Below are positions 8,869-17,793 of a stretch of DNA of 64,000 bases, in pieces. The notes below the pieces were generated by a model. It was not told where the DNA came from, made no database searches, and saw nothing but the letters and a program-made list of their open reading frames with translations. This DNA comes from Halalkalibacter akibai JCM 9157 (GTDB lineage Bacteria > Bacillota > Bacilli > Bacillales > Bacillaceae_D): the NCBI RefSeq assembly GCF_000513135.1, contig NZ_BAUV01000009.1:62001-126000 (forward strand), in the 5' to 3' direction. Position numbers and translations under genes: made by a program. Every line of letters starts with the position of its first letter. Position 1 is the stretch's first letter.

Positions 8869-10883
8869 GCCAATTTCAAGATGCTGGAGCTTATGAACGA
8901 GTTATTTTTGAAACAATGGAAAAAAAGACTCCTAAATTTTCACTTTCCTCTTCGATAACAGCCATTGAAATGCCGAAAGAAACAGTAATAGATACTGATT
9001 GGCAACAGGATGAAGTTGAAAATACGGAGTTCGACCAACCGAAAGCTGACAATTGGATTACACAGGTTAGTGGTGTTTTAAATAAATATGTCGACCAAGA
9101 ACAAATGAATTATGAAAGATCGATTCTACGTAATCGAATACAAAGATTTAAAGAACAATCATTTACGATTTCATTATTTGGAGCTTTTAGTGCGGGTAAA
9201 TCAAGTTTTGCTAATGCATTGTTAGGAGACACTGTACTACCAGTATCTCCGCATCCAACGACTGCAACAGTTAACATTGTAAAAAAAGCAGAAGAAAATC
9301 ATCCTTCTGGAACTGCTGTTGTTAAAGTAAAAACGAAACAACAACTAGATGCCGAGATCCAAGCGGTCGCTGAGCAGCTAGATGTTAAAGTGACGATAGC
9401 GACTCTTTCTTCTTGGAAAGCGGATCCCACTGTAACAACGAGTTGGCAAAAGACCTATCAATCTTATTTGATGACGTTAAAAAATAGTCTTGCAGAAGGT
9501 AAATGGACGCTTGGCACAAGTTTTGAAGTAACATTAAATGAACTACAACCATTTGTAGCAAATGAACATGATGCTTGTTTAATAGATGAAGTAACACTCT
9601 ATTATAATTGCCCACTTACAGAGCAGGGAATTATTCTTGTTGATACACCTGGGGTTAATTCAATCCATGGAAGACACACAAATGTTGCTTTTAAGCAGTT
9701 AAGAGACTCGGATGCTATCTTCTATCTAACTTACTACAATCATGCGTTTTCAAAATCGGATCAACAATTTTTACAACAAATGGCCAAGGTAAATGAAGGT
9801 TTCAGAACGGATAAATTGTATTTTATTTTAAATGCGGCCGATTTAGCGAGTAGCCCTTTTGAATTAAACGGTGTTAGAAAGCATGTTTATGACCAATTAG
9901 TTCAAAATGGTTGGAATGAGCCACGTTTATATCCACTTTCCAGTAAAAAAGGGCTACAAGGAAAGCAAGAAAACGGGGATGGCGACGAATTATTTAAAAA
10001 GTTTGAGCAAGCTTTTTACGCCAAAACGATAACAGAATTAAAGAAATTAAGCTTTGATTTGTTAGGGGAAGAACTGAACCGTTATCAAACGATGTTGAAA
10101 AAGGGTCTGGAATATGCGACAGGAGAAGAACAAGGAAGAAAGCAAAAGCAAGCTGAAATGATGTCATTGATCAAAGCATGGCAAGAGAAATTAGCGGTCA
10201 TCAAACCACTAGCAGCTTTCCAAACAAGTTCGCAGGAAGTTAGTGAATTATTCCTTTATTTACGTGATCGAGTACGCTATGTTCTTAGTGATCAGTTTTC
10301 AGAAGAGGTAAACGTGTCTACCATAACTGGCGCAAGCAAACGGGCGCAACAGCAAGCATTATTAACCTCATTGAAAGAGTGGAGAACTGAAGGGGAACAT
10401 TTTATCAAACAAGAATTGCAAGCGACCTTTGTTCGGATTGAGATTGCTTTAGCAAATGCAATTGAGGATTGGGTAACAGAAACGGTAGATAGGATTCGTG
10501 TAGACTTTCCGGCTTTATCAGTCCCATTTGAACGTCAAAAATATGAACTGAACTCAAAGGTTGAACAACGTTTTATCACATTAGAATTAGAGGGCTATAA
10601 ATCAAATTTTCAATCAGCAAAAGCTTTCTTTGAAGAAGGTCAAATAAAAAAATTAAAAGAAGAACTGGTTGAAAAAGGAACGGAACAAGTAGGGGGAGCT
10701 TTGCGTAAATTTGAACAACAGATGCAAACAGAGCTTAACCAATTGTTTGAGCAAGCTCTTTCAGAAGCAAAAAAGGTAATAAATGACGGTTTATCACGTG
10801 AGTGGCAGCGTTTTGAATCACTAAATGATCCAAAGCGTATCGAGTCACTAAAACAAGAATATAAAGATCTTACTAATATGTAG
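8865..10883 (+). CDS. dynA: Dynamin-like GTPase DynA, C-terminal half (D2)
   Basis: The second dynamin module, 672 residues from GTG 8865 (overlap GTGA with the first half). It has its own G1 'GAFSAGKSS' (about residues 101-109), 'SPHPTTATVN', G3 'DTPGVNS' and G4-like 'NAAD', followed by a helical stalk with a hydrophobic/charged tip around 'YKSNFQSAKAFFEEGQ'. The roughly 90 residues before the P-loop look like a linker continuing the first module. There is no clear Shine-Dalgarno sequence before the GTG, which argues that the two halves were one protein and that a base is missing near 8866. A true two-subunit, translationally coupled dynamin cannot be excluded. Confidence 0.85.
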   Translation: MSQFQDAGAYERVIFETMEKKTPKFSLSSSITAIEMPKETVIDTDWQQDEVENTEFDQPKADNWITQVSGVLNKYVDQEQMNYERSILRNRIQRFKEQSFTISLFGAFSAGKSSFANALLGDTVLPVSPHPTTATVNIVKKAEENHPSGTAVVKVKTKQQLDAEIQAVAEQLDVKVTIATLSSWKADPTVTTSWQKTYQSYLMTLKNSLAEGKWTLGTSFEVTLNELQPFVANEHDACLIDEVTLYYNCPLTEQGIILVDTPGVNSIHGRHTNVAFKQLRDSDAIFYLTYYNHAFSKSDQQFLQQMAKVNEGFRTDKLYFILNAADLASSPFELNGVRKHVYDQLVQNGWNEPRLYPLSSKKGLQGKQENGDGDELFKKFEQAFYAKTITELKKLSFDLLGEELNRYQTMLKKGLEYATGEEQGRKQKQAEMMSLIKAWQEKLAVIKPLAAFQTSSQEVSELFLYLRDRVRYVLSDQFSEEVNVSTITGASKRAQQQALLTSLKEWRTEGEHFIKQELQATFVRIEIALANAIEDWVTETVDRIRVDFPALSVPFERQKYELNSKVEQRFITLELEGYKSNFQSAKAFFEEGQIKKLKEELVEKGTEQVGGALRKFEQQMQTELNQLFEQALSEAKKVINDGLSREWQRFESLNDPKRIESLKQEYKDLTNM

Positions 10884-10921
10884 AGAAGATTTTTTAAGAA
10901 TGTCGAAAATAAAACAATTGG

Positions 10922-10955
10922 AAAAGAGCATTGGATGAAATCCAATGCTCTTTCA
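10922..10955. terminator. Bidirectional terminator between dynA and ponA
   Basis: AAAGAGCATTGGA pairs with TCCAATGCTCTTT over 13 bp with a TGAAA loop. It separates two convergent genes and has A- and T-rich flanks usable in both directions. Confidence 0.9.
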
Positions 10956-10969
10956 ATATTTTAAAGCTA

Positions 10970-13538
10970 TTATTCTGTTTCAGTTTCTTCTTCATTTGTA
11001 GCTTGATCAACAGGATCATCTATAATAGGTTCTTCCTCGTCATCATCATCATCAACGATTTCTTCGAGAGGATCTGGAATGGTTTCTTCTTCCTCTTCGT
11101 CTTCTTCTATCTCTTCTTCGATTATTTCTTCTTCAATTTTAACTTCAACTGAAACAGGATCACTTCGTAATGAACTGTTATCATCTGAAATCGCTATAAC
11201 ACTGAAGACATAGCTAGAACCTGGTGAGACATCACTGAAAATATACTGCATCTCTTTTTTGCGGTCGAGTGTTTGAGTACTTCCACCATCAATTGAAACT
11301 TGGATCTCAAACGTTACACTCTCACGTTTGTCATCAGGATAATTCCATGTGACAATAATTTGGTTTGCAGATTCCTCGTAACTAGCCATCAGGTTAGTAG
11401 GGGGATCTAGTTCAACAAATTGTTCAGAAACACGGGTAGGTTCATTTCCTCTAACAAAAAGTTCTTGAATGATCTCGCTTTGCGGTGTCCAATCACTAGG
11501 CAAAAGGCCAGTTGACCGCTCAACGCCTACACGAACTACAGAATTAGGCATTGTAAAATCAGCTGTTTCTATATCGGCAGAAACATTTTGCATAATAGCT
11601 TTAAAAATTTGTTGTGCTGCTTGTCTAGAATTAGCACCACTAGGGAAGAAGTTATTGCTTGCATTTTCTGCGTTCCGGTTAAAACCTGTCCATACTGAGA
11701 TTGTATAATTCGTTGTATAACCGGAGAACCAGATATCAGGAACTCCGCCTTCTGGTATACCAAGTCTTTCTCTTTCTGCTTGGTCAAAGTTAGTCGTACC
11801 TGTCTTACCTGCCATTGGTAACCCTGGAATGTTCGCGACACCACCGGTTCCATCTGTTACAGCAGTCTTTAACATGTCTGTGATCATATAGCTGTATAAT
11901 CGCTCATTGCTAATGTAGGTTCAGGTTTTAAATTAATCACTCGGCCATCAGGAAATTCTATTTTTCGGACCGTATATGGCTCGGTGTAAGTACCGTTATT
12001 TCCAAAAGCAGCATAAGCTCCTGCTAATTCTTTTGTTGTAACACCTTTATTAAACCCGCCGAGACCGTAAGCTTCAGGCATTTGAGTTTCACCTTCTCGA
12101 AGTTGCTCTTCGATCGGAATACCTAATTTTTCTGCAAATGACTGAGCTCGGTCCACTCCGACCTCTTGTAATGCTTTAATCGCCGTTACATTTCTAGAGC
12201 GAGCTAGTGCCCGACGCATCGTTATAGGTCCATCATAAGAACGGTCAAAGTTTCGAATCGCATTTCGTTCACCAGTCGTATAATTATGAGGCTCGTCAGT
12301 GATGATACGAGCAGTAGGCCATTGTAAATATTCAATCGCTGGACCATAATCTAAAATAGGCTTAATAGTTGAACCAGGCTGGCGCCTTTCATCTGTAGCC
12401 AAGTTATACCCTCGTTGAAGTCCTGTATCTTCTCTACCACTACCAAGAGCCTTAATTTCACCCGTTTTTGTATCCAATAAAGTTACAGCAGCAGTGAAAT
12501 CTTCATTTTCAGGATAAACACCTACAAACTCATCTGTTTGTAACACTTGTTCTACATGTTCTTGTGCTTTCACATCTAATGTCGTATAAACCTTAATCCC
12601 TGCATTATAAATATCGTTAATTGTAATGCCTTCCATCGCTTCTAGTTCTGTTAATACTTGATTGTAAAATGCTTCGTAAGGGTAGGCTTCACGTTCAGTT
12701 AAAACAATCTGATCTGATAATGGAATGGCTTTAGCAGCTGCAGCTTCTTCACTTGTAATTTTGCCATGTTGTTCCATTAAAGAGAGCACAAGGTTACGTC
12801 TAGATTCAGCTGCCTCAGGGTTTTTAGTTGGGTCATAAAAACTCGGTCGACGTGGGATCCCGGCAAGAAGTGCGGCATCAGCCAACGACAAATCTGCAAC
12901 AGACTTATTAAAATAAGTTTGTGAAGCAAGTTCTACTCCGTAGACCCCTGAACCTAGGTAAATTTGATTCAAGTACATTTCAAGGATTTGATCCTTGGAA
13001 TAACGTTGTTCTAATTGAATGGCTAAATATTGCTCTTGTATTTTTCTCGTTAATTTCTTTTCCTCATTAAGAAAAAGGTTTTTTACTAGTTGCTGTGTTA
13101 TCGTGCTCGCACCTTCAGCACCAAATCCACTAGCTAAATTTGCCCGTACGGCTCCAAATAGTCGTCTAATATCAATTCCAAAATGATCGCGGAATCTAAT
13201 ATCTTCAACTGATATAAAAGCATCTTCAACAACTTGAGGAACATCATGAATACTTACATTGACACGGCGTTCTGTTGTTTCTAATTGTGAGACAAAAACA
13301 TCTTGGTCATCATGAATTAATAAGCCTTGAGTGAGCATTAGTTTTTCCTCATCAAACTCTGGGGCACCTTGAATCATGCAAATAGTGTAACACCGCCAGC
13401 AATGATCATCAGTACAAATAGAACGAGGAAGCTGATGAATATTTTTTTCCATAACCCCTTTTTCGGACCTTTAGTTGATTTTTTTTGCCGAGCTTGTCGA
13501 CGCGCTTGTCTTGTATTGTTCGTTTCATTTGACATCAT
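10970..13538 (-). pseudogene. ponA: Class A penicillin-binding protein PonA (PBP1), two one-base frame breaks
   Basis: A bifunctional peptidoglycan polymerase/cross-linker anchored by one N-terminal membrane helix ('KIFISFLVLFVLMIIAGGV'). The GT51 transglycosylase domain shows 'EDIRFRDHFG', 'GASTITQQLVKN' and 'RKIQEQYLAIQLE'. The transpeptidase has 'PGSTIKP' (catalytic Ser), 'SRN' and 'MAGKTGTTN'. The C-terminus has a fibronectin type III-like domain and a strongly acidic tail. The frame breaks near 13378 (after VTLFA) and near 11888 (after MSDYTA). One added base at each restores continuity and gives about 856 residues, close to the family. recU lies 31 bases upstream on the same strand, as in B. 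subtilis. Start ATG 13538 follows AAAGGAAG. Two independent one-base losses in a major wall synthase suggest sequence errors. Confidence 0.9.
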
Positions 13539-13569
13539 ATTTCTTCCTTTCCTAGCAGTCCATTTTTGT

Positions 13570-14169
13570 TTAAAAATAAACTGAATCAATTACCTTTAAA
13601 TAGTCAATACGTGGCTGGTACCCAATTTTAATAAGAAATCCTAGCTTTTCAATATCAGCTTTTCGAATCGACTTTCGGGCATTTTCCTTTTGGTCGTAGA
13701 AATGTATTAAATCTTTTCCGTCAAGTAAGTACACCTCATCTGTGAGAGAGAACCTTAAGATAACGAACGTAATTCCATCTTGAGCTAGTACTTGTTTCAT
13801 ATGCTCAATTTGATGCGTATGAAAGTTTTGAAGAGGAAATGATTTTTTGTTTTTTGTTTCTTTCGCTTCAAAGTCCAGGTAGCGACCACGATACACACCA
13901 TTGTAATCAGTAGTTGATGCTTGTTTGAAGTAAGCTTCTTTAATAACTGCTGCACTTCTCTTAGGGTAATCGACTTGAACAATTTGAACGGGTGTTGGTT
14001 TTTTATGAATGACGGCTTTTTTTCGCTGAAGATAAAATAAATTTGTTTCGTTCAAATCTTCCTCTAGTGTCATACCTCGATTGCTGTAGGTTAATTCTTT
14101 TTTTGGAGCTTGTTTCTGTGAGGATTCAGTTCCTGTAAACTTCCTTCCGTTTGGGTAACGTATCGCCAT
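13570..14169 (-). CDS. recU: Holliday junction resolvase RecU
   Basis: An Mg-dependent endonuclease of the PD-(D/E)XK type that resolves Holliday junctions during recombination and chromosome segregation and modulates RecA. Hallmarks are '[16 protein letters not shown]', '[12 protein letters not shown]', '[30 protein letters not shown]' (split here by the catalytic D and E-x-K), '[11 protein letters not shown]' and '[11 protein letters not shown]'. Starting at ATG 14169 gives 'MAIRYPNG', matching the family N-terminus; a GTG 9 bases earlier is possible but lies too close to GGAAAGG. ponA follows in the same operon. Confidence 0.95.
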   Translation of the reverse strand: MAIRYPNGRKFTGTESSQKQAPKKELTYSNRGMTLEEDLNETNLFYLQRKKAVIHKKPTPVQIVQVDYPKRSAAVIKEAYFKQASTTDYNGVYRGRYLDFEAKETKNKKSFPLQNFHTHQIEHMKQVLAQDGITFVILRFSLTDEVYLLDGKDLIHFYDQKENARKSIRKADIEKLGFLIKIGYQPRIDYLKVIDSVYF

Positions 14170-14327
14170 GTCACTCACAAACCTTTCCGAACATTATCTA
14201 TCATGAATGGAATTAGTTAGAACTGAAGACAGTATAACTAGATTCCATCACATAATCTTACCATAAATAGACACTTATAAGATATATGATTTTATGTAAA
14301 ATCATTGAACAAGGAAGAAGGATTAAT

Positions 14328-15272
14328 ATGTTGAAGGAAAAAAAGGCTGAAATTATCAATAAAGTTAGACTGGGTAATGTCGATAATATTTCACGTACCG
14401 TATTTTATGAACATTTTTATAGAGAGCATCCTGAAATAAAATGGGCATTGCTAGCTGGTATGGTTTCTAGAAATGCCGGCTGGAATATGACGGATTTAAA
14501 AAGTAAATGGTTTCAAACTATATTAACTCCAGATTACCAAGAATTATTATTTCAAACTTTTGAGCGTGCTAATTGGACGATCTTTGCTGATGCTTATCCA
14601 CAATTACTTTGGTATGAATCTGAAAAAACAAGAGAAAAGCCTCGGTTTGACTTATTAAAACAGCTTGGTGTCTCGAAATTTATGCAAAACGAATGGCAAT
14701 ATTTTATGGACCATCTCGATGAGGACAGGCTTTGTACAGCATTAATCGTAAATGAACAACATATGATCGAAGAAACAGTAATGAAATACCCTTTGTATCG
14801 AGACAAAGTTTTTTCTTCTTTGCTCTATAACTTGGAAGAGTTTGCACACATGAGCTATGTACTGTTTCCGACACTAGAAGGAAAGGTATACGGATTATAT
14901 GTTCGAGACTTTAAAAAGGTTAAAGCGCGAATTTGGTTAGGGAAGCAATTAAAACAAATCTTGTTTGATGAAAGTGTTTTTAATTCTATATACCAATTCT
15001 CAATTCAAACACCCCCAACCGGTTCAAGGCAAGACTATCAACAATATATGATGTGGAGTACTCGTAATAACAGTCCTTGTTTACGTGAAGTATTCCCTGT
15101 CGTAAAACATCATTGGGAAGATAAGAAAGACTGGTCTAATGATGTCTCTAACCCTGAATATTACTTCTATAAAATAAAGAAACTAGTTCCAAAAGAACGA
15201 ACAAATTGGCTGCAACGTAAATGGTTCGAATTATATGTTATTCAAAAACTAAAAAGGATGACTTCAAGTTGA
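14328..15272 (+). CDS. yppC: YppC-family protein (DUF2515)
   Basis: A 314-residue soluble protein, close to the 322 residues of B. subtilis YppC, and in the same place, divergent from recU. Conserved-looking segments are 'NVDNISRTVFYEHFYREHPEI', 'WALLAGMVSRNAGWNMTDLK' and 'FERANWTIFADAYPQL'. It has many Trp, Tyr and Phe residues and no signal peptide. The start at 14328 follows AGAAGG; an upstream in-frame codon at 14286 has no ribosome site. Function is not known. Confidence 0.85.
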   Translation: MLKEKKAEIINKVRLGNVDNISRTVFYEHFYREHPEIKWALLAGMVSRNAGWNMTDLKSKWFQTILTPDYQELLFQTFERANWTIFADAYPQLLWYESEKTREKPRFDLLKQLGVSKFMQNEWQYFMDHLDEDRLCTALIVNEQHMIEETVMKYPLYRDKVFSSLLYNLEEFAHMSYVLFPTLEGKVYGLYVRDFKKVKARIWLGKQLKQILFDESVFNSIYQFSIQTPPTGSRQDYQQYMMWSTRNNSPCLREVFPVVKHHWEDKKDWSNDVSNPEYYFYKIKKLVPKERTNWLQRKWFELYVIQKLKRMTSS

Positions 15273-15299
15273 TTTTAACTTGAAGTCATCCTTGTTTTA
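15254..15299. terminator. Bidirectional terminator between yppC and sspM
   Basis: AAGGATGACTTCAAGTT pairs with AACTTGAAGTCATCCTT over 17 bp (loop GATTTT), followed by TTTTATT. It serves yppC on the plus strand and overlaps the end of the convergent sspM. Confidence 0.9.
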
Positions 15300-15419
15300 T
15301 TATTCTGCTGGACGATTAGGCCCGCCAAGCTTTTTATCACCAGTGTAACCTTCTTGTCGTTGTTGCTTCGTCTTATCGTGTGTGTTGTTTTCATTTTGTT
15401 GTTTGTTAGCTTTATTCAA
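15300..15419 (-). CDS. sspM: Small acid-soluble spore protein SspM-like
   Basis: A 39-residue, very hydrophilic peptide rich in Asn, Gln, Lys and Thr, ending KKLGGPNRPAE. The C-terminus is nearly that of B. subtilis SspM (KKLGGPNRPST), a minor spore-core protein made only in the forespore. It starts at TTG 15419, 7-8 bases after a perfect GGAGG. In B. subtilis sspM also lies beside yppC and yppE. A sigma-G-type promoter (separate entry) supports forespore expression. Confidence 0.85.
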   Translation of the reverse strand: MNKANKQQNENNTHDKTKQQRQEGYTGDKKLGGPNRPAE

Positions 15420-15450
15420 TGGAATACCTCCTTCATTGTTTGTTCTAATT

Positions 15451-15480
15451 TAGTATGCGAGACGATAGCTGACAACATGC
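15451..15480 (-). promoter_or_regulatory. Sigma-G (or sigma-F)-type promoter of sspM
   Basis: Read on the minus strand: GCATG (15480-15476), an 18-base spacer, then CATACTA (15457-15451). This fits the forespore consensus GMATR-N18-CATNMTA at every defined position. It lies 32 bases before the sspM start. The element is independent evidence that sspM is a spore gene. Confidence 0.75.
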
Positions 15481-15656
15481 ATTAGAAGTAATAACAAATG
15501 TTAACAAGTTTTGTCAAAAAACGAACCTCTTTAACGGTGATGACGGATATTTCCACTTTCTTTGACGAATTAATTCTAGTTTTGTCAAGAGGAGAGGGGA
15601 CAGAAGGGATGGAAGCGAATCTTAGTAACAACAAGAATAATTGGGAGGTTTGTAAA

Positions 15657-16196
15657 ATGGAAATGACGATGAAAACGAAAGAAGTGTCAGAAATTTTAGG
15701 TGTGAATCCAACAACTGTTCAACGTTGGGCAAAATATTTTGATTTAGTATGTGAAACGAATGAAAATGGACATTACCTATTCACTGAAGAGCATGTTGAT
15801 ATTATGCGAGGAGTTCAGAGACAACTACAACAAGGGAAGAGAATGAAAGATATTACAATCAATGGAATGGAAAGCCCGAAGACGATTGAACGCAGTACAA
15901 ATATCGAAACAGCTTTATACGAGGGGAAACTAGAGGAAGTAATGAACAGGGTCCAAGAACTGGATCATAGGTTATCTCAGAAAGCTGATGAAGTCGTAAG
16001 TTATCAGTTGTTAAAACACCGCTCTGAACTAGATGACATGATGAAAATGATTGTTACATTAGAAGAGCGATTAACTAAAATGGAATCTAAGATGCAGCCA
16101 AGAGAAGAGTCTGAGGAAAGAGAATTGCCAATGGTAGTTGGGGGAAATGTCTCAAGAAAAAAATGGCGTTCTTTCATGCAGATGTTTTCCTTTTAA
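15657..16196 (+). CDS. racA: RacA-like chromosome-anchoring protein
   Basis: A 179-residue protein with an N-terminal MerR-type helix-turn-helix ('MKTKEVSEILGVNPTTVQRW', about residues 5-24, then 'HYLFTEEHVDIMRGV'), a central coiled coil (about residues 85-145, 'ALYEGKLEEVMNRVQELDHRL') and a basic C-terminus 'SRKKWRSFMQMFSF'. This is the layout of RacA, which binds GC-rich sites near the origin and ties the chromosome to the cell pole through DivIVA during axial filament formation in sporulation. The start at 15657 follows GGGAGG; the longer frame from 15498 has no ribosome site. In B. subtilis racA lies elsewhere, so the context is not diagnostic. Confidence 0.7.
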   Translation: MEMTMKTKEVSEILGVNPTTVQRWAKYFDLVCETNENGHYLFTEEHVDIMRGVQRQLQQGKRMKDITINGMESPKTIERSTNIETALYEGKLEEVMNRVQELDHRLSQKADEVVSYQLLKHRSELDDMMKMIVTLEERLTKMESKMQPREESEERELPMVVGGNVSRKKWRSFMQMFSF

Positions 16197-16233
16197 TGTC
16201 GTTTTTTGTTAAGATGTGAGCGGAGGTGTTTAC

Positions 16234-16617
16234 ATGCAAAAAGATGACCGTTCCAGCTTAATGAATCTTACAAATGAATTATTACAGTTAAATAAAGAAG
16301 CAGAAATGTATTACCTGAAAGCTAGAGGTGAAGAAGGCGAAGTTGATTTTTTTGGTGTTGTTAAGCCTTTTGCTGAAAAAGTGGCAGAGACAAGAAGGCT
16401 TTGGTTACCTTTAGCACAAGCGTTTATTCAGGAAGAGAAACCGATGCATCTTCATCCTAGTCAATTGGTACAAACTGAAGATAACCTTGAGATTGTTGCG
16501 ATTAAATCTTTTTATAAAGAAACGAGTTTAAAAAGGCAAATGGAGACTTTTAAATCGGTCGAGTATGTATTAAAACAATTAACATCAGCATTAAATCAAG
16601 AAGAAAAAGAACAATAA
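16234..16617 (+). CDS. yppE: YppE-family protein (DUF1798)
   Basis: A 127-residue protein, similar in size to B. subtilis YppE (123), and near yppC and sspM as in that species. It appears all-helical, with 'LMNLTNELLQLNKEAEMYYLKAR' (split), 'VDFFGVVKPFAEKVAETRRLW' and 'ETFKSVEYVLKQLTSAL'. The conserved 'LHPSQL' lies mid-protein. The fold is known to be a four-helix bundle in the family, but its role is not. Start ATG 16234 has GGAGG 8 bases upstream. Confidence 0.85.
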   Translation: MQKDDRSSLMNLTNELLQLNKEAEMYYLKARGEEGEVDFFGVVKPFAEKVAETRRLWLPLAQAFIQEEKPMHLHPSQLVQTEDNLEIVAIKSFYKETSLKRQMETFKSVEYVLKQLTSALNQEEKEQ

Positions 16618-16653
16618 CTGTTGAGATGTCTCAACAGTTATTGTTCTTTTTTT
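16606..16653. terminator. Very strong terminator between yppE and the TRIC-like gene
   Basis: AAGAACAATAACTGTTGAGA pairs perfectly with its complement across a TG turn, followed by seven or more T. It overlaps the end of yppE and can also serve the convergent gene. Confidence 0.9.
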
Positions 16654-16657
16654 ATTG

Positions 16658-17287
16658 TTAGTGAGCACTGTTATTAAGGTTTTGACCAACGATAATGGCT
16701 CTTTTAGGTAATTGCCATTTAAAATACACAGATAACATTCTTAACGCGACGACCCCTATAAAAAGTAAAATCAATCCGATAGTTCCAGATACGATGTGCA
16801 AGCCAATTAGGACACCAGAGACCATCGCCCAAACTACGTAAATCTCCTTTTGTAAAATAAGTGGCTTTCTTCTTGCCAACAAATCTCGAACCACTCCTCC
16901 GCCAGCGCCCGTTAATGCAGCTGCAACAATAACTGCAGACAAAGGGTGACCCATCTCTGTTGCATAAAGAGCCCCTTGTATGGAAAACGCAGCAAGACCT
17001 ATTGCGTCAAATAATAAAATAATTTTAGCCCAATGATGTACAAATACATTAGGGAAAATAAAAGCAACGCTCATCACAATTAAGGCAATGGTGAAAAGAG
17101 AGCCTTGCTCCCACAGAGCAGAAACTGGCACACCAATTAAAAGATTACGGATTGCACCTCCCCCAAAAGCAGTTACTAATCCTAGAATGTAAACTCCCAT
17201 TAAATCATAATTTTCTTCCATCGCTACAAAAGCTCCACTAAGAGCAAAGGCAACTGTCCCAACTATCGTGAAAATCTCCCAAGTCAT
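16658..17287 (-). CDS. TRIC/UPF0126-family membrane protein (YvgT-like)
   Basis: A 209-residue protein with about seven membrane helices and two repeated glycine-rich hinges, 'GVYILGLVTAFGGGAIRNLL' and 'ALTGAGGGVVRDLLARRKPL'. The G-G-G-x-x-R-D/N-L-L motif and the two-fold repeat define the UPF0126/TRIC family, whose members form trimeric cation channels; some bacterial members have been suggested to move glycine. The start at 17287 follows GGAGAG; the upstream extension lacks one. It may form an operon with the small membrane protein 78 bases upstream. Confidence 0.85.
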   Translation of the reverse strand: MTWEIFTIVGTVAFALSGAFVAMEENYDLMGVYILGLVTAFGGGAIRNLLIGVPVSALWEQGSLFTIALIVMSVAFIFPNVFVHHWAKIILLFDAIGLAAFSIQGALYATEMGHPLSAVIVAAALTGAGGGVVRDLLARRKPLILQKEIYVVWAMVSGVLIGLHIVSGTIGLILLFIGVVALRMLSVYFKWQLPKRAIIVGQNLNNSAH

Positions 17288-17365
17288 GTTTCTCTCTCCT
17301 AATAAAATAATATCTAAGCACAGAAAAAAACGCGGACAATGAAAACCTTTGTCCACGTTTACTCC

Positions 17366-17566
17366 TTAGCCGTTATCTCGAAACGAGAAAAATGCCATCA
17401 CAATAAGTGTTAGTATTGAAAGGATTGTTAATGTTACCATTAATAATCCAGATGGTTCAGCATGAGCTGCATCTTCGGCACCACCGCCACCAGCTGCAAG
17501 AACCTGTCCAGGAACAATTACAAAAGCCAAAACTATAGCAGATAATAAACGAATCATTCTTCCCAT
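17366..17566 (-). CDS. Small membrane protein with signal peptide
   Basis: A 66-residue protein with a signal-like N-terminus ('RLLSAIVLAFVIVPGQVLA', cleavage likely after VLA), a glycine-rich GGGGAED segment and one C-terminal membrane helix ('LMVTLTILSILTLIVMAFF'). ATG 17566 lies 10 bases after AAGGAGGG; a TTG 6 bases earlier is also possible. I do not recognise the family. It precedes the TRIC-like gene on the same strand. Confidence 0.6.
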   Translation of the reverse strand: MGRMIRLLSAIVLAFVIVPGQVLAAGGGGAEDAAHAEPSGLLMVTLTILSILTLIVMAFFSFRDNG

Positions 17567-17793
17567 GATCAATCAACCCTCCTTGAATAAAAAAACAGAT
17601 TTATCTTGTATGTATCTGTTAGTATCTTCTCTATTATAGTTAGGTCAATTTAAATAATCAATCATGAAAAATGTAGAATTTAATAACATATACAACAAGT
17701 TACCGTTCTAGAGGGGTTACGCAATTGCCAAGGGTTATGATAAGATAACAGTATTAAATTTTGAAGCCAGTTTGAAGTGAAAGGATTAAGTCT

